Shown: positions 1-12,060 of the stretch, in pieces | Position numbering within the stretch: the stretch's first letter is position 1 | How the letters are laid out: each line of letters opens with the position of its first letter | Origin: Apus apus | Taxonomy: Eukaryota > Chordata > Aves > Apodiformes > Apodidae | Assembly (NCBI RefSeq): GCF_020740795.1 | Contig: NC_067299.1 | Span: forward strand, 8,354,001-8,418,000 | Direction of reading: 5' to 3' | DNA: 64,000 nt | The notes under the pieces: generated by a model | Databases searched by the model: none | Told to the model about the DNA's origin: nothing | The model's input: only the letters and a program-made list of their open reading frames with translations | Program-made: the position numbers and the translations under genes

Positions 1-166
1 AAAGAAAGGAATGGGGTGACCCCACCCTGACACTCAGCCATGGGTGCAGGGTACTCAAAGGGAAGATAGAGAACTGCCACTGCTGTGAAATGGTTCTGCT
101 ACAGCAGCCAGAATAACAGCAAGAGGATGAGAGAATATAATTTCTCTGTTACTGGTCCAGTCTCAC

Positions 167-370
167 CTCTCCCAGACATCCCTCTGTCCCTTGGTAAAAG
201 GCTTCACAGCTTTGACATGCTCACTGGAGAGCAGCTTGTCAGCATACTCAACAAGGAGAAAGATCCACAGCTTCCCCTCTGCAGTCACACCATGGATGTG
301 CTTTTCCCTCAAGGCTGCAGCCTTTGCTGTATCCCCCCAAACAGTCAAGGTGTTTAAAGTCTGAAGTAAC
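167..370 (-). CDS. MYBBP1A: MYBBP1A exon 12 (last in window)
   Basis: Residues 568-635 plus two bases (LLQTLNTLTVWGD, LVEYADKLL, KPFTKGQRDVWER). Acceptor TTGCAG, donor GTGAGA. Human equivalent: LLQTLSTQ and VTPFTAQQRQAWDR. The next exon lies beyond the left edge. Confidence 0.93.
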
Positions 371-3300
371 CTGCAAAGAAAAACAGCAAGCATATTACTG
401 TCAGAAGAACCACCTTCTTACCCTCTCCAAAACAATGCCCACCAGTAGAGCACTTCACCCCAGAGGTCCCTGCAACCCAGATGCACAGGGCTGAAGTGTC
501 AACCTATGCATGTACCTAAGCACATCATTTTCTTGGGGTCCCCAAGGACACCTGAAGCTCCCAGGGACACTATTCTCAGTTGTTTCCCAGTCATTCCATG
601 TCCCAGCACACCCTTGGCCTTGCCTCTACTGAGGGAAACACACATAGCCCCACCAGCTCTCTCTTGGGTCCATCCACTTGTAGCTGGCAACAGAGGCAAT
701 GGAAATGTTGTGAGAAAATGCAGCCTGAGCCCAACTCCACATCTACGTGATCATCACACAATTACCCTGCAGGTTTGCCATGCAAAATTATGCTTTTCTT
801 GGAAAATCTGTCTAGGACCTCCTTAAAAAAAGTCCATTCCCTGGTCCTGGAGTCAAACAAGTGTTCTAATAGTAGCTCCCAAACCTCCTGCCCTGCCATT
901 TGCAGGCTGATCTTATTCTCAGGAAAACTGAGGAATTTCCAAGCTTCAAGGATGCAAGAAGATCCTCACCCAAAGAAGTAATTTTCTGTCACTGCACGAG
1001 TCTGCTCATCTAGGGGCTCTGATGGAAGGACATGTGTCTCATGTATTTGGGAAGCCTTTTTCTTAGTCTCAAAGAAAGCATGGAAGAAGCAAAACCTAGA
1101 ATGGAGAGAAACAAGAATAAAATTAAGAGCCAGCTTGGTTGTAACAAAGCAGAAACAGACCAGGTTTGCAAACCAAATAGTGCCACATATTCACCACACT
1201 TTTATTCAAGGATGTCTGAGCACTGGAAAAAGTCCCTATTTACAATAAGACTCCTTCCTTAAGGTACACAGAATAAAGAGGATGCTCAGGACTTCACAAA
1301 AGTAAAGTGCCAACAGTTCAGGCCACTCAATACAATAACCAGACTGTCAGGTGAGGGTCATATTCCCTAATACTTTTAAACTGACATATATAACACTTAT
1401 GAAGATCTAATGGAAAGGCTACAAATAGTATCTCTAAGCAGCCTAGTTAACCAGGAACATAACATTTACTGAAAACTAATAGGACTAAGGTGATTTTAAG
1501 AGCCTGAACTACTTATGAAAAAAGTTTGTCCAAGTTTGCAGAAGGTGTTGTGAAAACAGGACCTTATTTCCTAAGCAATTTATGTTAGGGAATGTTTCCA
1601 CTATAGAACTTGCTTAGTGTCATGGGGACACCTAACTTCAAATACTGCTATAGAGCTAAACAGAATTATTCCAAGCACCTGCAGTATCAAGTCTTTCAAT
1701 CATTCTCACCTGGAGATGTCCATCACAAGGCTCTCTTCCTTCTTCACTGCATGTTCCATGATGTTAGCAAGTCGGTGGATGAGCCATTTCCTTAATCGAG
1801 TGATCTTATGTTGTGCCCTGCCAATGAGGAAGTGCACACAGTCAGCAGTGTGAACATCACCCCAAAATAGACACAAACCACACCATTCACTGCAGCAAGA
1901 GGTGACACTGAGGTAGTTAGAGGCTTTACACTAAGTGTAAAGATGGTGAAGTTATGTAGTGAGAAAGCAACAGGTACATAAGAAGAGATACAATCTTTCC
2001 AAGTTTGCTTCTTACTGTGCAAAAGTAATTTGCATAGACAGTTATTTGCCCCACTGAGGGACCTCAGTTTAGGAAAAAGCACTTCCAAGAACTCCAGCAG
2101 TCAGCAGAGTGAGGTTATAGGTGCACAATAACACATTAACACACTATTTTAACAGCTCACACCTCCTTTGGAGGTAATCCTGAACCAAGCTGCAGGTATT
2201 CAGTGAGCAGCAGCACCAAGGAGGATGGAACTTTGTCTTGGGAAGTCTTCCTGGCTAGGAATTGCTATAAATGCCTACTAGAGATTTAAGTATTTACAGG
2301 CCACTTGTGAGACATGAAGTGGGTGCTTTGCTCTGGGCCAAGATGAGAGCACCATTTTAATACTCAGGTAAAAGGGATGCACAATTCCTACAAAGACCTG
2401 AGGGCCTGCAGTGAAAAAGGAAGCCACTGAACATTTTTGCCAAAGCAGCTGTCAGGGTTAGAAGAGGCTTCTTTGGTGATTCAGTCTGCTTTGGTCAGGC
2501 TGGCTGGTTCTCCCCATGTCTGCTCCTCCAGGTTGCCCAGGGAAGCTGTGACTGCCCCGTCCCTGGAAGTGTTCAAGGATCAGGTTGGATGGGGCTTGGA
2601 GCAGCCTGGGCTGGTGGGAGGTGTCCCTGCCCATGCAGGGGGTTGGACCTAGATGGTCTTTAAGGTCCCTTCCAACCCAAACCAGTCTGGGATTTGCAGA
2701 ATTTAGTTTTGTAGCAGCAAGACTTAGATGCTGGGGCTAAACCTTCTGGGACAGAGGAAACAGAGCAGGTGGTTACTGTTAACTCATGGCAAGGCTGTCC
2801 AAACCAGACTTCACACAGGTAGCCACTCCAACCACAAAACAGAAGAGGAAGGTGCCTCATTTCATACACTCACGTGTTTACTTTTCCCTGGTTCTGTTTC
2901 TGCCGGTTACTTGAGAAGTCTAAACAACAGTCCAAGTCTGGCCTGAGGAACATGTCTTTGAGCCAGTCAATGTATTTTTGCAATACCACTGGCTGCAGGT
3001 GTCTGACCACCTTGGAAGAGCTGGAGAACACTGGATAACCTTGATTGGTGAGAGTAGAGAAGCCAATGATCACTGCCATCTGCCTCTCTGGGTCATCACA
3101 GCTGTTCAGAAATTCATCTACATAGTCTTCCATCTCTGGAGCAAACTTAAACCGGTCTGGAAGCTGAAAAACATGGTCAAACAAGGAGGTTAGGAACCTC
3201 ACACTGAGTCTGAGTGACTGTGTAAGCACAAATCCCTTTACAGATCTGACTGCAGTAAGTAAAGTCACACCTGAACATTTGTCACAAGCATACAGCAGGT

Positions 3301-6300
3301 CATCGATTCCACCCCACAGCCTTCCTCACAAAAGACCAACCACCATCAGCAACCACAAAGTCCTGTCATCTACCAACTTCAACCCTTTAATTTGCACCTT
3401 TCCAAACAGTCAGACTTCAGCAGGCTGGGCCACATGCTGGCCAAGTCAGCTGAGCTCCTAGGGCTGATCTGCTCTTACTTTGGCTTTAGACTTTCCCTTG
3501 ATTCGTAAACTCCCCCACATCAATTCCTGTCTCATCTAGCAGCCCTGAAGCCTGCTGACCTAAAGTGGGTAGAACAAATCCTACCTCCTCCCTGACCTAA
3601 AGTGGGTAGAACAAATCCTACCTCCTTCCTCCCTGACCTCAAGTGGGTAGAACAAATCCTACCTCCTCTCCCTGGTGTCTCAGAAGTGCTGAAAGGAGTG
3701 AGAGTTGACATCTTTAACCTAAAAACCACACCCTGAGGTGTTGCTGTTTTGTGCTAAGTCCTATCCTCAGTTCTGCCACTGACCACAAGGCACACAGCTG
3801 GCAGGCTGCTGGCCTTGGAACACCACCCAGCATCATGCAGATCACCAGGACATGTCCCATCTCAACACACGTCCCATTTTCTTCTGTTTTTTCACAGCCC
3901 ACAGTGTTCAATCCCACTCATTTGTTCTGGGGAAAAAAAAAACAAAAGCACCAGAGGAGAAAGCTTGAAGAGGGCAAATTGTGGCTTTGCTCCAAAAATG
4001 GAATGCAACTTTTGTAAATTAATAAAACAACTTGTTGGTCCAGTGTCACAATCAATACAGTGACCTGGTGGGAGCAGAAACAGTAATGAAAGCCCAGGGA
4101 ACTCTGCTCTTTTAAACATAGGGGCTATAAATTCTTAATTAACTACAAATCCATCCAATTGTACCATAAATACCCATGCAAGAAATCTCACACAAAGCAC
4201 AACTTAGCAAGCTTCTGCTTCCACTGTTGGGAGAACTCAACACTTGTGCATCAGGCTGAAAACTGGGAGAAAAACTCCAGGAGAGACTGCTGGAAACAGG
4301 CTAGTAACTCTCAACAGGGGTTTCTCTTAACAAAAGCAAATCAAGAACATTTGCTTCTCTGTTGTAAATAAGTGGATTCCAGAAGATAACTGTCAGTAAG
4401 TATCAGACTCAAGCCTCCTCTAGTTCCATCTCCAGCCACAACCTGAACGGCCTAAAAAAGCACAAGGCAACAAGTGTTTGCTTTTCAAAACAAACAACCC
4501 CTGTCAACGAACAAAACAAACCCACACAAACAACATCAGCAAATTCAAACTAAGACCTTTTCTGCTTCCTTCTTAAGGGTTTCTCTTTCAATTCAGTCAA
4601 TCACTGTCTTCAGTGGATTTGTACATTGCAGACAGGAAATAAATTAACATTTCTTAATGCCCATGGAAGAACACATCCTAATTCAGTGTGCAACAAGCAG
4701 GAAAAGCAAGAAACAGGAAAACAATTGAGCCAGTGGACAAACCCTGGAGAAAAGGGAGGCACCATAGTAAGCATTATTCACACATCTTATCACTGCAGTC
4801 TCTCTGCTCTGGTATCAAAGCATAGTCCTATTTCTCCCAAGAAAGGGCAATGATTTTTGGGCCCATATGAGGAGGTTTAGGATTATGTTCCCACAAGTCA
4901 AGCCCATTTTTATCAATATGCCCCTTTTTTTATCCCTTGCTTTATTGCAGGGCTGGGTTGTTTACTGGCTTCCCAGGAGGAAAGCAGGAAGAGGAGCTGC
5001 AAAATCCAATTCCCAAATAAAATTTGTGCTTAAACCTCAGATGTGCTTATTGAAACAAGCACTAACGTGAACAAAAGCATGAGTTGTCTCTTTTTGTCTT
5101 TGCCTTCAACTGTTCAAACAACACCCAGCACAATGACAGACAAAAAGGAGCTTCTGGACACACAAAATCAAAAGGACTGTTAAAGGATGACAAATCACAT
5201 TGTCACCATGCTGAGGGCTGCCCTTCCTCTGCCTCCCCCATCGGTACAGCTTTCTCAGCAACACCAAGGACAGCAGGTGGGCATGGCCTGCATGTGCCCT
5301 GCATGTGCCCTGCATGGGCAGGGACACCTCCCACCAGACCAGGCTGCTCCAAGCCCCATCCAACCTGCCCTTCAACACTGCCAGGGATGGGGCAGCCACA
5401 GCTTCCCTGGGCAACCTGGGCCAGGGTCTCACCACCCTCACACTAAAGAATTTCCTCCTCATGTCTCATCTAGATTTCCCTTCTCCCAGTTTTAATCCAT
5501 TCTCCCTTGTCCTCTGACTTTTTGCTCCTGTCAAAAGTCCCTCCCCAGCTTTCCTAGAGCCCCTTCAGGCACTGGAAGGTGCTCTCAGGTCTCCCTGGAG
5601 CCTTCTCTTCTCCAGGCTGAACACCCCAACTCTCTCAGCCTGTCTCCAGAGCAGAGCTGCTCCAGCCCTTGGATCATCTTCACAGCCTCATCTGGACTCC
5701 CTCCAGGAGGTTCCATGTCCTTCTTACACTGAGGGCTCCAGAACAGGACACAGTTCTCCAGGTGGGGTCTCACGAGAACCAAGTAAAGGAGGAGAATCCC
5801 CTTCCTGGCCCTGCTGGCCAAGCTGCTTTTGATGCAGCCCAGGACAGGGTTGGTTTTTGGGCTCTGATGCACATAAACTTTCTTTATACAAAATGAGATG
5901 AAACTAGAAAGGGGGAAGGGAATTCTACTAAGAGAAGGTCTTTAGTACTTCCCAAAGACCTACCTGAGTCTTCACCACGTGTTCTCCATAGTGCTGCATC
6001 ACCTTCCCTTTGAGAACCATCTGTAGCTGCTCCAGAGACAGCAAGGGGAGAGCACTGCCCAGCAACCGGTAGCACATGTAACTGCAGGAAAACAGGGAAG
6101 ATTCCCTCAGGCAGAGGCACAGCAGGAAAGCCACATGCCAGGGGGAGAGAGAAGTGGTGGGACAGGCTGTACAGATCATGCAGGAAGGCAGAAATCAAAA
6201 ACTCATGGATTCTGTGTTCAAAAATCCTACTGCCCAACACTTTTCTCCTGCCTAGCATAGCTGTCAAGATCCTGCAGCAGGTCCTCTGCTGTCTAGGACT

Positions 6301-9300
6301 AAATGAGTCCTCCCCAGCAGGTCCTCCCTCAAGACACTTTCTGGATCTCTTCTCCCCTGATATTTAATTGCCACAGGCCCAGTAAAAACTTTCTGGCTGC
6401 ACAAATTGACCCCTTTTTGACAGCAACTTGCTGTCAAATCTAATCAAAATTGCCCAATGGGCTCAGGAGTTTTTAGACAGACAACACTAGTCTCATTTCT
6501 GCAGGAAATCAGGCCAAAAAAAGCAACAATTCTGAGCATACAAGGGGCATTTTCAGACTTTTTCAAGAAGGAAACCAACACTTACACTGCTCAGGCTTGG
6601 GAAATGGTTTCCTTTCACTGAGATACTCATGGAATATGTTAAGGAAATTTGTTGCAGGTGCATCTCTACAACTTTTAAACTCTTCAAAAAAAAGGTTTAA
6701 ACCTGGCCACAGACTGCCTTGCTATGGTCCAAATTAAACTATGCTCCACCAAAATGCTTGCAGATTTGTGCTCTCGATTTTGCATCATTTTTTATACAAA
6801 AATATATTTTTGTAATCTGACAAAGATCTAGTATTAGAGTTGGGAAAGGGGCTGAATTAGCTACAGTTGTGATGCCAGCCACTGCCACGTCCTCCTTGCA
6901 AACATGCCCATGTCAGAACATAAACATATCCAGGCATTTCAACTCAGTCCATCTCACAAAGCACAAATCCAGCAGTACCAGACACAAATTTCAGACCTGG
7001 GGTTTGTCTACACAGGAGCTGTCCTTGTTAAAGTCAAATTACTCTCCACCTCAACCACTCAGAAATAAAAGGACAGCACAGCTCCTCTGACAGGTCTTGT
7101 GAAGCAAGCTATAGATTGAAGACAACTTTATGCCCAATAAGGTGCATTACCTTTACATGCAGTCCTAATTAAATTTAACTTTAAATACATTATATGTCAG
7201 AATTCTAAGAGAAATCTTACTAACTCCTGGATTCAAGCTCCCAATAAAGTTTCTCATGGTTACCTAAATGACCAAAAGCAAGTGTTGTCATATTGTTCAT
7301 GAGAAACAATATATTTCACCCTGTCACAGGGCAGAAGAAAGGTGGGAGCAAGAAACAGAAGGGTAATATGGAAAACAACAAATAACACGTTAGAACAAAC
7401 CTCACAGGTCCTGATTTCTCCTTCAACACCCCATTCTCCACACCTTCTTTCCAGAACAGTTCAAAGGCACCTTCCTTCAGTGAAACTTGTAGCAAATCAA
7501 ACACTAAACCAGGCAATTTCTTGTCCTTCTTCTCAGACTTGGCTGCACTTTGCAGAAGCTCTACAAGTCTAGAAGAGAGAAATCAACATGAGATGTGGCC
7601 TGGAAGGGGATTGCTGAAGGCCACGTTCATGCTGCTAAATATCTCCTGAGCACTGCAGGCTGTGCCTCTTGGGAGAAATGACACAGCTGTAATTTAGACA
7701 CCTGCACAAGAATTAGCACTTAACCTTTCAGAGCACCTGCAGTGGCAAATGCAGGCAGGTATCAAGAGGAAAGCCACCTTTCCCTCACCACTAGCCAAGA
7801 GAACATGAATGTTACATTTAATGCCCCATATTTCAGAACTTACCTGGGAATATTTTGCTCATTCACCACAGTAGGGGAGCCAAACAGCTTCTTCACATTT
7901 TTAGGTTTCAGAACACTGGGGAATTTCTGTATGCCCACAAGCAAAAGGTGCAGGTTCTCTGGAGATGCAAAGGCTGAAGCGAGGTCACCTCGCAAGATGT
8001 CAAACAAGACCTCCTCAAACACAGCTTCAGGAACCTAGGTGGGAACCAAGGTGGGAGCATCTGAGAAACATCTGAGGGTATTTTACTAACTTGATGTGCA
8101 GTTATGTTTAAATATCTGCATTGCAGGGCGTTTCACTAAAAGCTTGTAGTGTTCTGGAAACTCTAGCAATCATCTTTATGGTGAGACCACCAAAACTACA
8201 TCATGGAGGTGCCCAGTCCTGCCAGACAGTCCCCAGGTGCTTAACAATGTGGAGCAGGACAATGTGTTGTCATCAGAGAGCAATTCTGCTCAAGTGATTG
8301 CAGCTGCAGTTGTCCTCTTGCTGTCTGAGTGCTCCTGTCTGCACAGCTGTGCAGCCCAGAGAGCAGCAAACCCTCTGGCATTAGCTTTTCATGATAGTTC
8401 CCCAAAAGCAGTTGCTTGTTTCAGGAAGATTTGCTGGTAAACAACTGTGTTCAGTGGGTTTAGGGAAAACTGGATCCAGCATTTTCATCAATAAAATAAG
8501 AAGCCCACAAAAACTGCTTTGTTTTGTATTTTTTAAAGATTGGATTCAAAATACATTTAAACCTAACATTAAGACTAAGTGACCCAGAACACTTCCATAC
8601 AAAACATTATTGAATTTTGATTCAAAACCCTCAGTCTTCACAACTTCAAACAATATGTACATAAAAGAAGGAAATAAATAAACCTTATTTTACTACATAC
8701 TCAAGAGTTCCTTTACTCCATGTCCCTACACCCTTTCACTCCCAACAGCCCAAAACTCAACCTTAGGCCCAGCCCTGGTGCATAAAAAAGGTCTGCTATC
8801 CAGAGTTTTCAGTATAACTCATATTCAAAAGAGCAGCCAGTCTAACTTTCCACCCAAGCAAATCAACTGGGGAAAAAAAAGAGACTCTGGGTTTGTCCAT
8901 GATGAAATCAGAGTAAGCTAAAGCAGAGCATCCTCCCCAGAATAAAAGCATCTGCCCACAGACAACACAGGAAACAGCTTCCACTGTTCAAACTCTCTCT
9001 TCCATGACACCTCTCTAAGTTTCACCTATGAAGAAAGTAAGGAAAATGCAGGCCCCAGAGCAAAGTCCTCCCTCCTCCCACCCACCACCTGCTGTGGTTG
9101 TACCTCAGACAAGATGTCAATCAGAGCTTTGCGAGGCAGGTCTCTGAGATGTGCCTGGTGATGTGCCAGCTGCTGGAGAAGCTGGATGCTCTCCAGCAGA
9201 GCTTTCTGGTCCTAGGAAGGGAAGATAAGCCAAAGAGAGAGGACATAAATCCAAGATGAAGCTGGAGGCTCAGGTAATAACCCTCTCTTGAGACCCTTAT

Positions 9301-11527
9301 GCCTACTTGTAATAAGAAACCTACACAATTGCTTCCTGACAGGCCATTCAGCCTTCCCCAACATTTTATTTTCTGGCTGACAACAGATCCCTTCCACCCA
9401 GGAGAGGAGGAAACTCCTGCCTGACATAACTCCTACATTCTACTCAGGAACAGACATTTAAAAGGCACAAAAGGACCATGGATAATGCAAAATAAGTTAT
9501 CTGAGCTTGATGTTTCAAGTTCTATCTTATCCACTCACCAACGACCTGTCTTTCTCTCCAGACCCTCTCTCCACTTCAGCCCTAGAACCAGCACTGACAA
9601 ACAGCAGCAACCTTACCTTAACAAGCCTGCCAGACTGAAACAGAGCCATAACCCCAAAGAAGTTTCCAAAAGCAGCATTTCTCACAAGTTTCTGAAAAGG
9701 AAAAACAAACACAAAAAAAAAAAAAAAGGGGGGAGGGTTGGCATTAAAAATCCACTTCACTTAGATCTCACATTCAGCTACAGCTCTCTTTTTCAGTGGA
9801 ACAAGATGGCTGGAAGATCTAGCCCTGAACATCCTGCTGTTGGAAGATAACACATTGAAAAATAACCCCCTGCACTGAAAGAATTTAGGAACTGCCCTAG
9901 ATGATCTGTCACATGGATGAATCCCAGACAACAATGCCATCAACTTCCAGTTTTTACAGATCTTTCAATTATTTCATTATGGTTACTGGCCTTAAAAGGA
10001 ACACCAAAATAATAGTATCCAGCTACCACACCTTCATAGAGAATGGTTAATTTAAAATAGCCAATGCTGCTATGAGCTGACTCACCTTTTTCACTTTTTC
10101 CAGATTGTGTTTTTCTTTTATCTGTTCCAGGACACTGCACATTGAAATTTCCTCAAAAGCCTGTAAAACCTGAGGAGATGGATGGATTAGCTCAGTCTGC
10201 AGTTCTTCCATTTTATGAAGCAGCATTAAGTTCAGCTGAAACAGAGCTCAACAGGTGCTCAGCACAGCAGCACATCTGCTGCTTTATTAGGCTGGAGCAG
10301 AGACAACTAGAGATGTGTTGGAATACAAACTAGCATAGACTAAACACACCTGCTGGTATTCTTTTTTTCTCTATACATGACTTAGAAGGGCTAATAATGA
10401 GAGCATTTTGCTGCAGCTGCATCAGCCTCCAACAGAAGTCATGAAAGTTTTCAGCATGGGCAAGGCCTGACCAACCTTCTTGTTAGTTGAGATGATTCCA
10501 AGTGCTGCAACTCTTTACTATGTTTATAGACTCAAGCAGCACGGAGAAAAAAAACACAACAAAACAACCAAACCAACAACCTTTGAAGTGTGTGTTAAAG
10601 AGTTGCCTTTTCAGATCTCACACCAGAACCAGCCCAGTACCAGCAGCAGGTCAGTTTTTGAGGAGTCACAACAGTTCTCAACGCAGCACACGCTTCGAAA
10701 ACCCCGGTCAGAGTTTGCAAATCCGGGAGGGTTCCTGAAGCGGGGCAGAATTCTGCAGCAGGAACGATAGAGTTTACAGGCTGAGAAGGGCAGTGCTTCT
10801 AGAGCAGCCTAGAGCACCCGTTCACACCGCAGAGGTTTCCTACGCTTGCCTCAAAAGCCTCCTCTGCCACCCGCAAGCAGCACAAGCAGCAAAGCGGGAG
10901 CCCAGGAGCTGGAAGGGGCTGGCGAGGGGGGTGGGCGAGGGGGGTCAGCGAGGGGCCTGCTGCGGGAAACACTCACCTGGGCCAGGGCCAAGCTGAAAGC
11001 CGGGCGGGCGGCCTCGCGGGTGGCTCCCAGCCCTTCCACCAGGCGCCGCAGGGTGTACTGCAGCTCGTCGTCCTGCAAGACAGACACACACCCGGCTCCA
11101 TCGTCCTGCCAGACGGACACACACCCGGCCCCACGGGCCCACACGCGGGGGAAGAGCCGCTCCGACCCCGCCGCCCCCCCGGCCTCACCTTCCTGCCCTC
11201 CCGCAGGTGCCGCAGGAGGCTCTCGGTGGCCGCCAGCCGCACCTCCTGCTCCGGCCTGGCGATGTCCCAGAAGAAGTCCAGGAAGGCGCGGCCCTGCCGG
11301 AGCAGCCCGCGGGGATCGGCGGAGAGGCCGGTTACCGGGCCCTGCCGCTCCGCCAGGCCGGGTACCGGGCCCTGCCGCCCCCCCGTGCCGGGTACCGGGC
11401 CCTGCCGCTCCGCCAGGCCGGGTACCGGGCCCTGCCGCCCCCCCGTGCCGGGTACCGGGCCCTGCCGCCCCGCCGTGCCGGGTACCGGGCCCCGCAGCCC
11501 CGCCGTGCCGCCCCGCAGCCCCGCCAT
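167..11527 (-). CDS. MYBBP1A: MYB-binding protein 1A, 5' twelve coding exons (gene continues left of window)
   Basis: Twelve exons join in one frame for 635 complete codons plus two bases and leave the window still open. The translation follows vertebrate MYBBP1A in order: FLDFFWDIARPEQE (about residue 82), the ALFQSGRLVK helix (exon 4), RKALIDILSE (exon 5), YMCYRLLGSALPLL and HYGEHV (exon 8), FKFAPEMEDYV and DDPERQMAV (exon 9), RLRKW (exon 10) and a LLQTL block (exon 12). The family is a nucleolar HEAT/ARM-like protein (POL5/Mybbp1a) that represses rRNA transcription, binds MYB and other factors and responds to nucleolar stress. The missing C-terminal half carries the acidic and basic tails. 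The only ATG in the exon 1 frame is at 11527 with G at -3 and +4, so the start is chosen there. This makes the N-terminus about 50 residues longer than in human because of a decapeptide repeat. Identity is secure; the N-terminus is inferred. Confidence 0.95.
970..1095 (-). CDS. MYBBP1A: MYBBP1A exon 11
   Basis: Residues 526-567 plus two bases (RFCFFHAFFETKK, then SQIHET through TENYFF). Acceptor TTCTAG, donor GTGAGG. It matches human RFCLFHSFFVTKK and SQIPET, which fixes an exon that is easy to miss because the open frame is short. Confidence 0.93.
1710..1817 (-). CDS. MYBBP1A: MYBBP1A exon 10
   Basis: Residues 490-525 plus two bases (AQHKITRLRKWLIHRLANI through LVMDIS). Acceptor GGCAG, donor GTGAGA. 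It corresponds to human ERAVFRLRKWIIFRLVSI. Confidence 0.93.
2528..2693 (+). mobile_element. CR1 LINE fragment, 3' end
   Basis: Sense CR1 3' terminus ending GTCCCTTCCAACCCAAACC, in MYBBP1A intron 9. Heavily 5' truncated. Confidence 0.85.
2874..3163 (-). CDS. MYBBP1A: MYBBP1A exon 9
   Basis: Residues 394-489 plus two bases (LPDRFKFAPEMEDYV, DDPERQMAVIIGFS, MFLRPDLD). Acceptor TTTCAG. The strong donor GTGAGTG was chosen over an internal GTAAAC because it leaves phase 2, which exon 10 needs. Confidence 0.94.
3554..3672. repeat. Three-copy tandem repeat, 38-41 bp unit
   Basis: Three copies of a unit starting CTGACCT and containing AAGTGGGTAGAACAAATCCT, in MYBBP1A intron 8. Confidence 0.92.
5310..5873 (-). 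mobile_element. CR1 LINE fragment with reverse-transcriptase C-terminal remnant
   Basis: Minus-strand CR1 of about 560 bp in MYBBP1A intron 8. An open stretch on the minus strand (5585-5872) still reads as the end of the CR1 ORF2 protein (LVRPHLENCVLFWSPQCKKD). The extreme 3' tail is replaced by a short CATGTGCCCTG duplication. Not an active element. Confidence 0.88.
5964..6081 (-). CDS. MYBBP1A: MYBBP1A exon 8
   Basis: Residues 354-393 (SYMCYRLLGSALPLLSLEQ through YGEHVVKTQ). Acceptor CTGCAG, donor GTAGGT, leaves phase 0. Human equivalent: SYLCFRLLGAALPLLTKEQ and HYGEHV. Confidence 0.95.
7401..7568 (-). CDS. MYBBP1A: MYBBP1A exon 7
   Basis: Residues 298-353 plus two bases (LVELLQSAAKSEKKDKKLP through LKEKSGPV). 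Acceptor TTCTAG. The donor is the weak GTTTGT, chosen because the split codon AG+T then gives the serine of the conserved SY(M/L)C motif shared with exon 8. Confidence 0.9.
7844..8034 (-). CDS. MYBBP1A: MYBBP1A exon 6
   Basis: Residues 235-297 plus two bases of codon 298 (VPEAVFEEVLFDILRGDL through NEQNIPR). Acceptor CCTAG, donor GTAAGT. It aligns with the human block ending SDENVPRLV. Confidence 0.94.
9104..9211 (-). CDS. MYBBP1A: MYBBP1A exon 5
   Basis: Residues 199-234 (DQKALLESIQLL through RKALIDILSE), phase 0/0. Acceptor CCTAG, donor GTACAA. It corresponds to human DKEALMKSVKLLQ through RKALVDILSE. Confidence 0.94.
9618..9692 (-). CDS. MYBBP1A: MYBBP1A exon 4
   Basis: Residues 174-198 (KLVRNAAFGNFFGVM then ALFQSGRLVK), the best conserved block of the N-terminal half. 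Phase 0/0, acceptor TTTCAG, donor GTAAGG. A poly-T tract (A-run on the plus strand near 9713) is part of the acceptor region. Confidence 0.95.
   Translation of the reverse strand, partial: ETCEKCCFWKLLWGYGSVSVWQAC
10086..10169 (-). CDS. MYBBP1A: MYBBP1A exon 3
   Basis: Residues 146-173 (VLQAFEEISMC through EKVKK), phase 0/0. The acceptor CCTCAG was preferred over a CAG nine bases further in because it keeps the conserved LQ residues. Donor GTGAG. Confidence 0.92.
10977..11072 (-). CDS. MYBBP1A: MYBBP1A exon 2
   Basis: Residues 114-145 (DDELQYTLRRLVEGLG through SLALAQ), phase 0 at both ends. Acceptor TTGCAG and donor GTGAGT are clear. It matches the human block KYALKRLITGLGVGREAARP. Confidence 0.93.
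11189..11527 (-). CDS. MYBBP1A: MYBBP1A coding exon 1
   Basis: Residues 1-113, ending in phase 0 at AAG followed by the donor GTGAGG. Residues 8-67 are six copies of a ten-residue GPVPG-type repeat encoded by a 30-bp minisatellite. Family-conserved sequence begins at about residue 80 (FLDFFWDIARP). Confidence 0.8.
11327..11506 (-). repeat. 30-bp coding minisatellite in MYBBP1A exon 1
   Basis: Six tandem 30-bp units, each containing the palindrome CGGGTACCGGG (variant in the first unit). In the MYBBP1A frame each unit gives ten residues of the form (T/L)(A/G)xRQGPVPG. The units alternate in type (LAERQ and TGGRQ), suggesting a higher-order 60-bp step. Confidence 0.9.
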
Positions 11528-11693
11528 GCCGGCTCCCGGGCCCCGCCGCCCCGCACGTGGGGCCCGCTCCGCCCCTTCCGGGCCCCGGGACCGGACGGAT
11601 CCGCCGGCTGGAGGCGGCCGGGCCCGCAGCACCGCGGGGTGCAGCGCCCCGCGACCCCGCAGCCCGGTGTTCCCTCAGCGATCCCTTCAGCTC

Positions 11694-11862
11694 CTCAGCC
11701 CCTCTCCCCCCCCAGCCCCTCAGGGTTCCCCCCCAGCCCCTCTCCCCCCCAGCCCCTCAGGGTTCCCCCCCAGCCCCTCAGGGTTCCCCCCCAGCCCCTC
11801 TCTCCTCCAGCCCCTCAGGGTTCCCCCCCAGCCCCTCAGGGTTCCCCCCCAGCCCACCCCTC
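11694..11862. repeat. 21-bp C-rich tandem repeat upstream of MYBBP1A
   Basis: Repeats of CAGCCCCTCAGGGTTCCCCC and shorter CAGCCCCTCTCC variants run through this stretch. It lies just 5' of the MYBBP1A start codon, in the likely 5' UTR or proximal promoter. Confidence 0.85.
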
Positions 11863-12006
11863 AGCGCCATTACCCCCTCCCGGTCCCGCACGCCGTTTCC
11901 CCGCACGCCTCGGTGGTCGCTCCGTGCCCCCCTCTGCCCCGGGGGGGGGGGGGGGGTCTGGGTTCCTCTCCCCGCGGGGCTGGGCGGCTGGAACCCCCGG
12001 GGGGGC

Positions 12007-12060
12007 GACCCGGCACCGACCGACCCGGCACCGACCGACCCGGCACCGCCCGACCCGGCT
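12007..12060. repeat. 15-bp tandem repeat
   Basis: About three and a half copies of GACCCGGCACCGACC within the divergent promoter region. Confidence 0.85.
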
